In this document: positions 16,187 to 24,681 of the stretch, in pieces
Layout: each line of letters begins with the position of its first letter
How positions within the stretch are numbered: the stretch's first letter is position 1
Source of the DNA: Spirochaetaceae bacterium
Lineage (GTDB): Bacteria; Spirochaetota; Spirochaetia; DSM-27196; SKKC01
NCBI GenBank assembly: GCA_003552745.1
Contig: PUOG01000258.1
Location: 1 to 30,241, forward strand
Length of the DNA stretch: 30,241 nucleotides
Reading direction: 5' to 3'
The notes under the pieces: generated by a model
Database searches by the model: none
What the model saw: the letters and a program-made list of their open reading frames with translations, nothing else
Told to the model about the DNA's origin: nothing
Translations under genes and position numbers: made by a program

Positions 16187-17359
16187 TCAAGTAACCTCCA
16201 CTCCGTGTTCCGAAAGCGCCGGTCGGCCGCTGTCCTTGTATCCGAACGAGTGCAGTAGATATTCCGTATCGAAGTCGAAGATATTCCCTCGACGGATATT
16301 GAGAGCAACGAGCTCGTTTCGTCCGATTCGTGCGAACTCGCGTACCGAACCGCGTGCTATGATCTGCTGCATCGTATCGCCGAGTTGCAGTTGGACGAAT
16401 ACATGTGATCCGTCGGGCATTACGCTGAGGACCGGAAGTCTTCCGAGATCCTTACTGAGGTGAGAAGTGATTTCGACCTCTTCGGGACGGCAGTTCAGAA
16501 ACACGTGGCGACCGACGAAATCGGACACCGAATCCGGCAGTTCAAGGAAACAGTACGGATCGTCGTCCGGAATAATGATTACGCGATTCTCGCTTCGACT
16601 GATCTCTCCGCTGAGAATGTTGGTTTTCGGATTTCCGGTGAATTCAGCGACCTTCACGGTAGCTGGGTGATCGTACACCGTTCGAGGTTCATCAACCTGT
16701 ACGATAACACCGTCCTGCAACACCGCGATACGATCTGCGAGTACCATCGCCTCATTCTGATCGTGGGTGACGTAAAGCGAAGTAGCACCGATCTGCTTGT
16801 GCAGACGGCGGAGTTGGGCTCGAAGGCTGACACGGAGCTTCGCATCGAGGTTCGACAGCGGTTCGTCAAAGAGCAACTCTTGTGGTTTGGTAACCAGCGT
16901 TCGGGCGACGGCGACGCGCTGCCGTTGGCCACCACTGAGTTGGCGTGGGCTTCGCTTCTCCAGTCCAGTGAGATTTACGAGTTCGAGTGCCTCGGTCACG
17001 CGCGACTCTACCTCTTTCTTGCGCGTTTTGCGCATTCGAAGTCCGAACGCGACGTTTTCAAAGACATCCATGTGCGGATAGAGGGCGTAGTTCTGGAAAA
17101 CCATCCCTACGCGGCGTTCCCGTGGCGGAATGTCCACTCCTTCCGAGCGCGAATACACCGTTCGATCTCCGATACGGATCGTTCCCGTATCCGGCTGTTC
17201 GAGGCCGGCGACGCACCGCAACAGCGTAGTTTTTCCACAACCGGAGGGGCCGAGTAGAACCATGAACTCGCGATCGCGGATCTCGAGCGAAATGTTCGAG
17301 AGCGCCTGTACCTTGTTGTCGTATTGCTTGGAAAGTGAGTCAATTACTATTGAAGGCAT
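16187..17359 (-). CDS. ABC transporter ATP-binding protein, MalK/UgpC/MsmK type
   Basis: A 390-residue ATPase that powers sugar or polyol import. Walker A GPSGCGKTT is at 37-45, Q-loop VFQNYALYPHMDVFENVAFG near 87-106, signature LSGGQRQRVA at 141-150, Walker B and D-loop LLFDEPLSNLDAKL at 162-175, and H-loop YVTHDQNEAM at 196-205. A C-terminal TOBE region of about 150 residues (FLNCRPEEVEI; DTMQQIIARG) is typical of MalK-type subunits. AGGAG eight bases before the ATG supports the start. No permease or binding-protein gene is nearby, so it may serve several transporters as an orphan MsmK-type ATPase. The MFS gene lies just upstream on the same strand, 53 bases away. Confidence 0.92.
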   Translation of the reverse strand: MPSIVIDSLSKQYDNKVQALSNISLEIRDREFMVLLGPSGCGKTTLLRCVAGLEQPDTGTIRIGDRTVYSRSEGVDIPPRERRVGMVFQNYALYPHMDVFENVAFGLRMRKTRKKEVESRVTEALELVNLTGLEKRSPRQLSGGQRQRVAVARTLVTKPQELLFDEPLSNLDAKLRVSLRAQLRRLHKQIGATSLYVTHDQNEAMVLADRIAVLQDGVIVQVDEPRTVYDHPATVKVAEFTGNPKTNILSGEISRSENRVIIIPDDDPYCFLELPDSVSDFVGRHVFLNCRPEEVEITSHLSKDLGRLPVLSVMPDGSHVFVQLQLGDTMQQIIARGSVREFARIGRNELVALNIRRGNIFDFDTEYLLHSFGYKDSGRPALSEHGVEVT

Positions 17360-17412
17360 ACCGACATCTCCTATTCTCCCTTAAGAATACAACTGAAACG
17401 CGGTATTCGGCA

Positions 17413-18798
17413 TCAAGCGTGACGACGCCGATTCCGGTCCAAATCTCGATGGGATTGGAAGGAGTGTCGGCTATCGCTGTCGAACGGTGTTACTTCCGTC
17501 TGCCGCTCCTCGTTGCGAGTTGCCCGCCGCAGAAGCCCGAATGCAGCGGCGGTGGTACGTGGATACGGGTGGAAGCGTTGGGCGGATCGCGAGGTGGTGC
17601 GCAGTGATAGGCGTTCGACCTTTCGTCCTGCATATGCCACGAACAGAAGTTGTGTGAGAATAAGGGTGATAATAATCCCTTCGCGGCCGGCCACTTCCAT
17701 GAGGGCACCTGCAACCGTCGGGCCGAACACAGAGCCTGCCGCGTAAAGCGTCACGAACGCGCCGGCAGCCTTCACCATTTCCTCGGGGGCGAAGAGATCG
17801 TGCGCCTGCGCGAGGCAGAGCGAGTACATCGGCATCGTCGACGCACCGACAAGCACCGCAACACCTATAAGCACATTCGGCTCGAAAGCGGGCCCTGCGA
17901 AGAGCGCAGCCGACGACACGATGCCGACCGCGGAGAGTGCCACGATAATCGTTCGCCGATCGAGGTAATCGCTGAGAATGCCGACCGGAAACTGCGAGAT
18001 GATCGCTCCGGCCGATACGGCGGCCATGAACAGACCGACCTGAGTGTATCCGAGCCCTGTCTGGTGCGCATAGAGCGCACCGAGGCTCCACAGGATCCCC
18101 GTGAGGATCCCGCTCACAAAGATTCCGGCGGAAGCAAACGGTGTGGCGGTGACCACCTGTGGTAGCGACATACGTGCGACAGGAGATGGAGGAGCTTCGT
18201 CTATCTTGCTGAGCGTAACGGGAATGAGGCTCATCGAGATTATTATGCTCACGATGATGAAGATCTCGAAACGTTCCACGCCGAACACGCCGAGAAGGGG
18301 CTGTCCCGCCCCCATCGATCCGAGATAGACAAGGCTGTAGAGTGTGAATACGCGACCCCACATACCTCGCGGTGTCGAGCTGTTCATCCAGCTTTCGACG
18401 ACAACGAGCATTGCGGCGGTGGCCATACCGTGGATCACGCGGAGGGCCAACCACGGTATCGGTGCGATGACGAGCAGGTGTCCCAGTGCGGCAGCAGAAC
18501 CGATCGTGGCGAAACCGGCAAAGGTTCGGGTGTACCCGACGCTCCGTAACAGTGACGGAGCGATCGCAGTCCCGAAGAGGTAGCCGAGAAAGAAAGCCGA
18601 CATCGTCAGGCCGATAATGAACGGTGCAAACCCTTCGATATCGGCTCGAAGTGCCACAACCGAGGTATGTATCGCGCCGCCGGCGGCAAGGAGGAATACC
18701 GAAAGAAAAACTGCGCCGGTCGTCACTATCGACCATTGATTTCGCTGGTCCGGTGCCATCTCGGCCAGGACAAACTGCTGATTCATGCGACCGCTCAT
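17413..18798 (-). CDS. MFS transporter (YcaD-like)
   Basis: A major facilitator with about 12 hydrophobic segments between residues 20 and 390. Loop 2-3 of the first half has the family form (GYLFGTAIAPSLLRSVGYTR), and the second half has FPVGILSDYLDRRTIIV, the typical GxLxDRxGRR-like loop. VIHGMATAAMLVVVESWMN with an Asn in helix 5 resembles the YcaD/YbjJ-type group. The C-terminal 60 residues are hydrophilic and Arg-rich and probably cytoplasmic. I choose ATG 18798 (MSGRMNQQ); an upstream GTG at 18819 and a downstream ATG at 18786 are possible, since no ribosome site decides. It diverges from the M19 dipeptidase gene. Substrate is unknown; a co-transport role with the dipeptidase is only a guess. 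Confidence 0.88.
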   Translation of the reverse strand: MSGRMNQQFVLAEMAPDQRNQWSIVTTGAVFLSVFLLAAGGAIHTSVVALRADIEGFAPFIIGLTMSAFFLGYLFGTAIAPSLLRSVGYTRTFAGFATIGSAAALGHLLVIAPIPWLALRVIHGMATAAMLVVVESWMNSSTPRGMWGRVFTLYSLVYLGSMGAGQPLLGVFGVERFEIFIIVSIIISMSLIPVTLSKIDEAPPSPVARMSLPQVVTATPFASAGIFVSGILTGILWSLGALYAHQTGLGYTQVGLFMAAVSAGAIISQFPVGILSDYLDRRTIIVALSAVGIVSSAALFAGPAFEPNVLIGVAVLVGASTMPMYSLCLAQAHDLFAPEEMVKAAGAFVTLYAAGSVFGPTVAGALMEVAGREGIIITLILTQLLFVAYAGRKVERLSLRTTSRSAQRFHPYPRTTAAAFGLLRRATRNEERQTEVTPFDSDSRHSFQSHRDLDRNRRRHA

Positions 18799-18901
18799 AC
18801 CACGTCTTCGGCACGGCACGCAATCGGGGAAAGGCCGAATCCCGAAAAATTCTCTACTTCTGCTTTCGCGGCTATCTTCGTTGTGGTACGCTCCGGCTTC
18901 T

Positions 18902-19969
18902 ATGTTCTATGTGGATGCTCATCAGGATCTTGCGTACAGTGCGCTCGCCTTCGGTCGCGACTATCGACGGTCGGTGCACGAGACGCGGACACGCGAAGTG
19001 AACACTTCGGTGGCCGACGTAACCGGAACCTGCACCCTCGGTTTTCCGGAGATGCGTCGATCGGGTATCGGGCTGATCTTCGCAACGCTATTCACCCTTC
19101 CGGTCGAACATCAGAAGAAAGGTGAGCTCGCGTATCACAGCGTTGATGGCGCTCATGCTCAGGCGCTTGCCCAACTGGACATCTACAATCGTTGGGTAGA
19201 CGCGGACGAACACCTGCACTTCGTCACCTCTAAATCGGATTTAGCACGGGTCATCGAATTGCGCGGCGATCCGAAACGTGAGCGACGTGACATCGGGTTG
19301 GTGCTGCTCATGGAGAATGCGGAGCCGATTCTGGAGCCAGACGAAGCGGATGAGTGGTGGAATCGCGGAGTACGGATTATCGGTCCGGCATGGGCACGCA
19401 ACCGATATACCGGCAGTTCTCGCGAAGGAGAGTCACTGAAATCGCTCGGTGAAGCGTTACTCGATCGTATGCAGCGAAGCGGCTTCGTGCTCGATCTCAC
19501 GCATATGTCGGACAGTGCGGCATCGGCATCCCTGGCCCGCTACAGCGGACCGATCGTGGTCACGCATGCTAACGCTCGGCGGTTCGTCGGGGGCACTCGA
19601 ATGATCTCCGACGAAGTACTCCACGGGGTCGTCTCCGGCGGCGGCATACTCGGTCTTATGCCGGCGAACTGGGCGCTCGGGAAGCCGGACTCCGCCGGGG
19701 AGCGCCGGGGCGAGGTTACCGCCGACTCGGTCGCCGATGCGGTTCTACGATTGCGACGCTATCTCGGCTCCGGTGCAGTGGGGCTTGGTAGCGACTGGGA
19801 CGGCGGATTCGGACGCGAACAATTGCCGGGAGAATTCGACTCGATCGGTGATATCGGAGTAATCGCCGAGGCACTGCTGAAGCGCGGCGCCGCCGATGAG
19901 TTCGTTGAGTCGTTTATGGGCGGCAACTGGCTTCGGTTTATCGAGAACGTGCTTCCCTACAGTAGCTGA
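18902..19969 (+). CDS. Membrane dipeptidase (peptidase family M19)
   Basis: A 355-residue zinc dipeptidase of the renal-dipeptidase family, which cleaves dipeptides including ones with a D-residue. All metal ligands of the family are visible: His7 and Asp9 (VDAHQDL), bridging Glu138 (LLMENAEPI), His201 (LDLTHMSD), His222 (VVTHANARRF) and Asp298 (GLGSDWDGGF). No signal peptide is seen, so the enzyme is probably cytoplasmic. ATG 18902 is chosen because family similarity begins at once; the longer upstream frame overlaps the divergent MFS gene. The 3' end overlaps the convergent rnfA by 13 bases. Confidence 0.92.
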   Translation: MFYVDAHQDLAYSALAFGRDYRRSVHETRTREVNTSVADVTGTCTLGFPEMRRSGIGLIFATLFTLPVEHQKKGELAYHSVDGAHAQALAQLDIYNRWVDADEHLHFVTSKSDLARVIELRGDPKRERRDIGLVLLMENAEPILEPDEADEWWNRGVRIIGPAWARNRYTGSSREGESLKSLGEALLDRMQRSGFVLDLTHMSDSAASASLARYSGPIVVTHANARRFVGGTRMISDEVLHGVVSGGGILGLMPANWALGKPDSAGERRGEVTADSVADAVLRLRRYLGSGAVGLGSDWDGGFGREQLPGEFDSIGDIGVIAEALLKRGAADEFVESFMGGNWLRFIENVLPYSS

Positions 19970-20505
19970 AATCCCATGAGCGCGAAACCGAGAATACCGA
20001 GCGCGAAGATGAGTGCAGGCACCCCTTTCACGACGCTCTTCGTCTCGGTCAACCGTATCTGCTCGAGCATAGAGGCCGACAACACGTATACGATGTAGAC
20101 GCCCAGTCCGACTCCTACGGAAGCGGCAACGGCAAGTGAGAACTCGAGGTTTGCGTCGGTAAGTACCGCCTGGGAGCCTACCAGAAGCGGGAGTGCGAAA
20201 AGAGGTGTCGGCAGGCCGAATCGTTCACCTGTCAACCTTCCGCCGGCTCGAATCGCGCCTACGGCGAGAAGTGATACCACCAGGAATGTGAGCATCTCTA
20301 CCACCTCTTCACCAGGAAGTGCGGAGGCGAGAAGAGTTCCGGCCAGGCTCGTGACCAGCACTGCCGTAGCAAAGACGAGGCCTTCCTTCATTGCCGCCCG
20401 TGCACCGTCGGTAACGGTGAGCAGAAAGGACACGCCGAAGAACGAGACGAGCATGACGTTCTCCGAGAGCATATAGTTCAGCAGAATCTGCACTCCTTCG
20501 TTCAT
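19957..20505 (-). CDS. rnfA: RnfA-like membrane subunit lacking the cluster cysteines
   Basis: A 182-residue, six-helix membrane protein of the RnfA/NqrE family (MLSENVMLVSFFGVSFLLTV; AVAASVGVGLGVYIVYVLSA; IFALGILGFALMGFQLL). In ordinary RnfA the first helix has GLCPF and the fourth has TTNCAVLG, whose cysteines bind a [2Fe-2S] cluster with two from RnfE. Here these positions read GVSFL and VGSQAVLT, and the whole protein has no cysteine. It starts at ATG 20505 behind AGGGGA and overlaps rnfE by ATGA. The rnfB gene, which usually follows rnfA, is absent: the downstream neighbour is the convergent M19 gene. It is the last gene of the cluster. Confidence 0.85.
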   Translation of the reverse strand: MNEGVQILLNYMLSENVMLVSFFGVSFLLTVTDGARAAMKEGLVFATAVLVTSLAGTLLASALPGEEVVEMLTFLVVSLLAVGAIRAGGRLTGERFGLPTPLFALPLLVGSQAVLTDANLEFSLAVAASVGVGLGVYIVYVLSASMLEQIRLTETKSVVKGVPALIFALGILGFALMGFQLL

Positions 20506-21098
20506 CGATTTCCCCTTTGTAGAGTCTGACGCTCGCCCGTGGAAGCGTCTGCTTCCCGGCGACGTGCGAGCAGCCGAGCCGCAATCATCGTTGTCCCGAG
20601 GAACAGAAACGCACCGGTCGGAGTGCCCATGATCCCGGCGGCGGCATGGCCGGAAGGCGTAATTTGCCGCATAAAGACCGTCCCGTTTCCCAGCGCTTCG
20701 CGCACTATCCCGGCGATGAGCATGACCGCGACGAAAGAGATGAACATGGGCAATATACTTCCTTTCGGCGCCTGCTCACCGGTTACACACCCGGCGAATA
20801 CGATCGGAGTTATGCCGGCCACGGCGAGACGCGTGGTGACCGCCGTCGGAAGGGGTAGCAGATAGGGTGCGAGAAGGCCTGCGCCGAGAGCGACAGCCCC
20901 CGGGACGGCGACGATCGCCAGCCACTGTAACGGTTTCGGTAGTATCGAGCGGAGCCAGAGCATGGTTGCCGAGGCGAGAACGGCGGCAAGGATGACTATA
21001 GCGCTCGCCGCGGTTGCCTCGTACGCAGTGACCGTCAGTGCGAGCAACGGATAGGCTCCGAGTATCAGCGTTTTCTCGAATGTGTTCGAAAGACTCAT
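20502..21098 (-). CDS. rnfE: RnfE-like membrane subunit
   Basis: A 198-residue polytopic protein of the RnfE/NqrD family, mirror partner of RnfA. The typical LGLCPLLAVT of helix 1 is here ILGAYPLLALTVT, so the first cluster cysteine has become Tyr. A Cys remains in the second motif (TPIVFAGCVTGEQAPKG, compared with PLIVTNCIVVG). REALGNGTVF and PTGAFLFLGTTMIAARLLARR match the family end. The gene begins at ATG 21098, with a GGAG about 11 bases upstream in the tail of the rnfD-rnfG gene. The C-terminus has an extra polar tail. Confidence 0.85.
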   Translation of the reverse strand: MSLSNTFEKTLILGAYPLLALTVTAYEATAASAIVILAAVLASATMLWLRSILPKPLQWLAIVAVPGAVALGAGLLAPYLLPLPTAVTTRLAVAGITPIVFAGCVTGEQAPKGSILPMFISFVAVMLIAGIVREALGNGTVFMRQITPSGHAAAGIMGTPTGAFLFLGTTMIAARLLARRREADASTGERQTLQRGNR

Positions 21099-21115
21099 GG
21101 AATTCTGTTCTCCCT

Positions 21116-22852
21116 CTAAAGACCGAGCGCGTTTTCCACGGCCCGGATAATGCCGTCACTCGAACCTGTGGCCCCGCTGACACTGTCGATATCGGTGGTT
21201 TGCCGATCGATGATCTGTTCTCGGATCGTTTCGAGCGCATTTTCGAAGATGCGGCGAGTATCGGAGTGTGACAACACCTCAACAGACGTTATCCGGCCGT
21301 CCTCGACGGTGACCTCCAGCTCGATCTCGTCGGCGTACCCTTCCGCGGCGCCTGTGAACGTTCCGTCCTCAAGATCTGCGACTGTCTCCTCGTCAACGTC
21401 GTCGTCCGGCTCATCGAAAAAGCCCAGCGCCGACTCGATTGCTCGAGCGGTTGCTCGGCTGGAAACGGTTGCGCCGGAGATCGTCGCAAGCTCATCCGTG
21501 GCTCGTGAACGGGTATCGGGAGTCAATCCAAGAAACTGCCCGAGGAAGCTCTCTCGATGAATGAGCGAACCGAGCGTTCGACTCTCTTTTTCTTCATAGA
21601 TGCGGATACCAATAACCTCGTAGCTCGTATCGAGAGCAATCACGACCCGAATCGGACCACTGTAGCCTTCGCTTTCGGAATAGACGAGGTACCCGGCCAT
21701 CCGTCCATCGCTGTCGAAGACCTCTTCGGCGCGAATCGCATCATCAACGTCCTCCACCGGCAATGCATAACGCGCGTCGGGAAACAAGGTTCGCATATCG
21801 CTTCGTGTTCGCGCGGTCGTATAGTTCGTGTCGGCACCTTGCCACGCAAGAACGCCCGCCGTTGCTATGATGGTGAAGAGTGTTGCGCCGAGTAGAACAC
21901 TGCCGATCGACGCGGTGCGGAACGTTCGCCGGCTTACTTCTCCGAACTTCGGATCGGCGGCGAGCTTATCGATCGCATATACGGCGGCGTTCATCAGAAG
22001 CACAGCGAACGTCGATCCCTCCGGATAAATGCTGAACTCACGAATGACGACGGTCAGAAATCCTATGCCGAAACCGAATATCCAGTGCGGGGTCTTTCCC
22101 ATTGGACTCGTGACGAAGTCGGTCGCCATATAAAAGCCGGTGAAGATAATGCTTCCGACCAGGAGCGATTCGAGCGGATCAACTCCGAACGCTGCGGCAG
22201 CGACCACCGTCCCGATCACGACACCAAAGGCGATGCGATGGAGCCGATGCCCGCGAATGTGAAGCCATACTGCACCGAGGATCAGGGCGAGCGCCGAGGT
22301 CTCGCCGATGCTTCCAGGGATGTTTCCGAGAAACATGCTCAGATAACTCCACTCGCCGGAGACAAGTGGAGTGGGCGAGGTAAATGCGTCGACAGCACCG
22401 GTCTGCCAGAAGGCAAGCGGTGTCTCCCACTCCGTGATCATCGCCGGCCAGCCGATGAGGAGAAGGCCTCGTGCTACGAGTGCCGGGTTAAATATGTTGT
22501 TTCCCAGCCCTCCGAACGCCTGTTTGCCGACCGCGATGAGTAGAAACGCACCGAGGATCGGAATCCACCACGGTGAGCCGGGCGCGAGTGTCAGGCCGAG
22601 TATGTATCCGGCTCCGAATGCACTCCAGTCACCAAACGGTCGTTTAAGCGTTATCGTTCCCGGCGCGAGAATTGCCTCGAAAACCGTTGCCGACAGTGCC
22701 GTTGCCAGGACGAGATAGATGGAGTAGGGGCCGAAAAAGACCACCGAAGCGACGAACGCCGGTGAAAGGGCGATCATCACGTCCCACATCGCCTTGCTGA
22801 CCGTTTCGGTGGTCCCGATGTGCGGACCGTCATAATCAAGATTATCGCTCAT
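21116..22852 (-). CDS. rnfD: RnfD-RnfG fusion with a second C-terminal FMN-binding domain
   Basis: A 578-residue three-part protein. Residues 1-305 are RnfD, a multi-helix membrane subunit (GKQAFGGLGNNIFNPALVARG; MATDFVTSPMG; REFSIYPEGSTFAVLLMNA). Its flavin-attachment site is recognisable as DAFTSPTPL, with the acceptor Thr at 161. After a linker, one helix (about 315-338) begins an RnfG domain that ends with the flavinylation motif DELATISGATVSS (Thr at about 462). A Glu/Asp linker leads to a third small FMN_bind domain (from about 498) with its own motif DIDSVSGATGSS (Thr at about 562). Ordinary Rnf uses two separate genes and one RnfG FMN. ATG 22852 is set by GAGGAG nine bases upstream. 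The flavins would face the periplasm. Confidence 0.9.
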   Translation of the reverse strand: MSDNLDYDGPHIGTTETVSKAMWDVMIALSPAFVASVVFFGPYSIYLVLATALSATVFEAILAPGTITLKRPFGDWSAFGAGYILGLTLAPGSPWWIPILGAFLLIAVGKQAFGGLGNNIFNPALVARGLLLIGWPAMITEWETPLAFWQTGAVDAFTSPTPLVSGEWSYLSMFLGNIPGSIGETSALALILGAVWLHIRGHRLHRIAFGVVIGTVVAAAAFGVDPLESLLVGSIIFTGFYMATDFVTSPMGKTPHWIFGFGIGFLTVVIREFSIYPEGSTFAVLLMNAAVYAIDKLAADPKFGEVSRRTFRTASIGSVLLGATLFTIIATAGVLAWQGADTNYTTARTRSDMRTLFPDARYALPVEDVDDAIRAEEVFDSDGRMAGYLVYSESEGYSGPIRVVIALDTSYEVIGIRIYEEKESRTLGSLIHRESFLGQFLGLTPDTRSRATDELATISGATVSSRATARAIESALGFFDEPDDDVDEETVADLEDGTFTGAAEGYADEIELEVTVEDGRITSVEVLSHSDTRRIFENALETIREQIIDRQTTDIDSVSGATGSSDGIIRAVENALGL

Positions 22853-23003
22853 GGAGCGCAACTCCTCTTAGGCAATGATTAACGTTCAACTCCGTCGTCG
22901 AATCGCGATGATACTCGCTTTCGCGCAGTCGTCGCCGCCGGCGGCCGCAGCGCCACCCGGCGCTTCTCCACCTACGGCCGGATGCCCGGCAGGCCCAATT
23001 CTC

Positions 23004-24338
23004 TCAAGACTGCGATTTGCGCCGGTTGGCAAGCTCGGCTTTGCCTCGCTTGATCGTCTGCAAGAGTCCGCGGCGCGACGGACATGCGAAAGCACATGCT
23101 CCGCACATGATGCAGTCCTCCAGCCCCGCCGCGATCGCCTCGTCATACATGTCGTTTCTGACGTAGCTTACAATGTTGTTTGGTGCAAGGTACATCGGAC
23201 AGACTTCCACGCACTTGCCGCAGCGGATACATACCAACTCCTGGTACTCGGTCGCCTCTTTCGGGGTCAGGAGCACGATTCCGCTCGTCGCCTTAACAAC
23301 CGGGATCCCCGTATCGTAAATGCGAATCCCGGTCATCGGCCCACCGACGATTAGATGTGCGTCATTCTGAGTCGGACCACCGCACCAGTCAAGGATGTCT
23401 TCCATTGATGCGCCGATCGGCACCGATACGTTTGCCGGGCGATTAACTGCATGACCGCTGACGGTGACCACACGATGTGTCAACGCTTCGCCCCGGTCAA
23501 CCGCTCGTGTGATCGCGATGGTAGTCTGCACGTTGTTCACCAGCGCGCCGACACGACTCGGCAAGGCATTCTTCGGTACTTCCCGGTCGAGCACTGCCTT
23601 GATCAAGTGCTTCTCTGCTCCGTGAGGATAGCGAGTGTCAAGGGCGACCGCTTCGAGGTTGATCCACTTCTTCGCTTCATCCCTGAGAATCTCGAGGGCG
23701 ACCGGCTTGTTCGCTTCGCAAGCAACCATGCCCTGTGTCGCCCCGACGGTGCGGCAGATAATATCGAGGCCGCGAAAAAGCTGCTCCGCGTTCTCCTGCA
23801 TCAGACGATCGTCCACGGTGAGGTACGGCTCGCACTCAGCGCCGTTAATAAGTACTGTGTCGATCGGCGTATCGGCAGCCGGCTTAAGCTTAATGTGGGT
23901 CGGAAACCCCGCCCCGCCGAGACCGACGATACCTGCCTCTTCAACTCGCGTTCGTACAGCATCCGGGTTGAGTTCACCCTCGGGTATCGGCTGCATGAGC
24001 TCGGGTTCGCTGTCATCGGAGTCATCATGATCGATGACCACCGCCTCCACCATTTGACCGTCCTGAAGCGGCACCGATTCGATCGCGGAGACGACGCCCG
24101 AAATGCTTGCGTGGATTCGTGCACTAAGTCCCTGATCGTTCATCGCGATCAAGGTTCCCCGTCGTACACGGTCGCCGGGTTTCAATACCGGCCGCGATGC
24201 AACTCCCGCATGCTGTTTCAGCGGGATTGCAACCTGTGCAGGTGCCGCCATTATCTCGATGCGGCGATCTGTGGTTAGATTCTTCTCTTCCGGCAGATGT
24301 AATCCGCCGATTGGGAACTTCTTCAGTGTTTCTGCCAT
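23004..24338 (-). CDS. rnfC: RnfC, NADH/FMN and 4Fe-4S subunit
   Basis: A 444-residue peripheral subunit on the cytoplasmic side. The NADH/FMN part has GLGGAGFPTHIKLKPA and NGAECEPYLTVDDRLM, both hallmarks of RnfC and of the complex I flavin subunit. Near the C-terminus are two clusters of ferredoxin type, CIRCGKCVEVCP and CIMCGACAFACP. ATG 24338 is preceded by GAGGAG ten bases upstream; an in-frame longer form from 24422 has no support. It is the first gene of the cluster. The chain ends soon after the second cluster, so the long Ala-rich repeats of some proteobacterial RnfC proteins are absent. Its usual partner RnfB is missing here. Confidence 0.93.
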   Translation of the reverse strand: MAETLKKFPIGGLHLPEEKNLTTDRRIEIMAAPAQVAIPLKQHAGVASRPVLKPGDRVRRGTLIAMNDQGLSARIHASISGVVSAIESVPLQDGQMVEAVVIDHDDSDDSEPELMQPIPEGELNPDAVRTRVEEAGIVGLGGAGFPTHIKLKPAADTPIDTVLINGAECEPYLTVDDRLMQENAEQLFRGLDIICRTVGATQGMVACEANKPVALEILRDEAKKWINLEAVALDTRYPHGAEKHLIKAVLDREVPKNALPSRVGALVNNVQTTIAITRAVDRGEALTHRVVTVSGHAVNRPANVSVPIGASMEDILDWCGGPTQNDAHLIVGGPMTGIRIYDTGIPVVKATSGIVLLTPKEATEYQELVCIRCGKCVEVCPMYLAPNNIVSYVRNDMYDEAIAAGLEDCIMCGACAFACPSRRGLLQTIKRGKAELANRRKSQS

Positions 24339-24482
24339 GCAAGCCACTCCTCGGAGAACGACGCCGGAACGGATACGGTGGTTTCCTTCCCGTTCGCGCC
24401 ATATTACCGACGTCTGCGACATCTGTATATCGCACTCGGCTCTCGGTTAGCGCGATTTCGTCGCCGGTACCAATCGGTTCGA

Positions 24483-24502
24483 ATAGATATTTTTCTATCT
24501 AT
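24483..24502. repeat. Palindrome at the predicted rnfC transcription start
   Basis: ATAGATA (24483-24489) and TATCTAT (24496-24502) are perfect reverse complements around a six-base TTTTTC loop. The site covers the start point expected from the minus-strand promoter at 24506-24534, so it could be an operator or the 5' hairpin of the rnfC message. Confidence 0.4.
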
Positions 24503-24505
24503 CAG

Positions 24506-24534
24506 AATGTAGCGCGCGGTACAACTGCTGTAAA
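24506..24534 (-). promoter_or_regulatory. Candidate promoter of the rnf cluster
   Basis: On the minus strand TTTACA (24534-24529) and TACATT (24511-24506) are 17 bases apart, giving a leader of roughly 160 bases before rnfC. The region is markedly AT-richer than the genes around it. The plus-strand promoter for rplU lies about 80 bases further on, so the two clusters are divergently transcribed. Confidence 0.5.
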
Positions 24535-24612
24535 GGGTGTCTGGATAATAAGTCGTATCGGCTTATGAATCGTATCGTGAGGTCATTCGGGTTCAGCGAA
24601 CCGTTCGCCCGG

Positions 24613-24642
24613 TTGACCCTGATTCGCGTTGCATTGTATATA
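24613..24642 (+). promoter_or_regulatory. Candidate promoter of the rplU operon
   Basis: TTGACC (24613-24618) and TATATA (24637-24642) are separated by 18 bases, about 40 bases upstream of rplU in an AT-rich stretch. The -35 matches five of six consensus bases. Confidence 0.55.
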
Positions 24643-24681
24643 GACCTCTACGCAATTGAACCGATTATATTGTGAGGAATT

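Noticed and set aside
16460..17257. 265-residue plus-strand ORF opposite the ABC ATPase gene
   Set aside because: All ATPase motifs are on the minus strand; this frame shows no domain.
17471..18823. 450-residue minus-strand ORF in the second frame of the MFS gene
   Set aside because: Arg/Cys/His-rich composition and no hydrophobic pattern; the other frame is a clear transporter.
22862..23003. Gap between rnfC and rnfD as a possible rnfB remnant or small gene
   Set aside because: Only a Gly/Ala-rich frame is present, with no Cys clusters and no ribosome site.
23451..24278. 275-residue plus-strand ORF opposite rnfC
   Set aside because: Shadow of rnfC, whose motifs are intact on the other strand.
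24470..24500. GGTTCGAAT resembling a tRNA T-loop
   Set aside because: The flanking bases do not form a T-stem, and no acceptor or anticodon arms are found.
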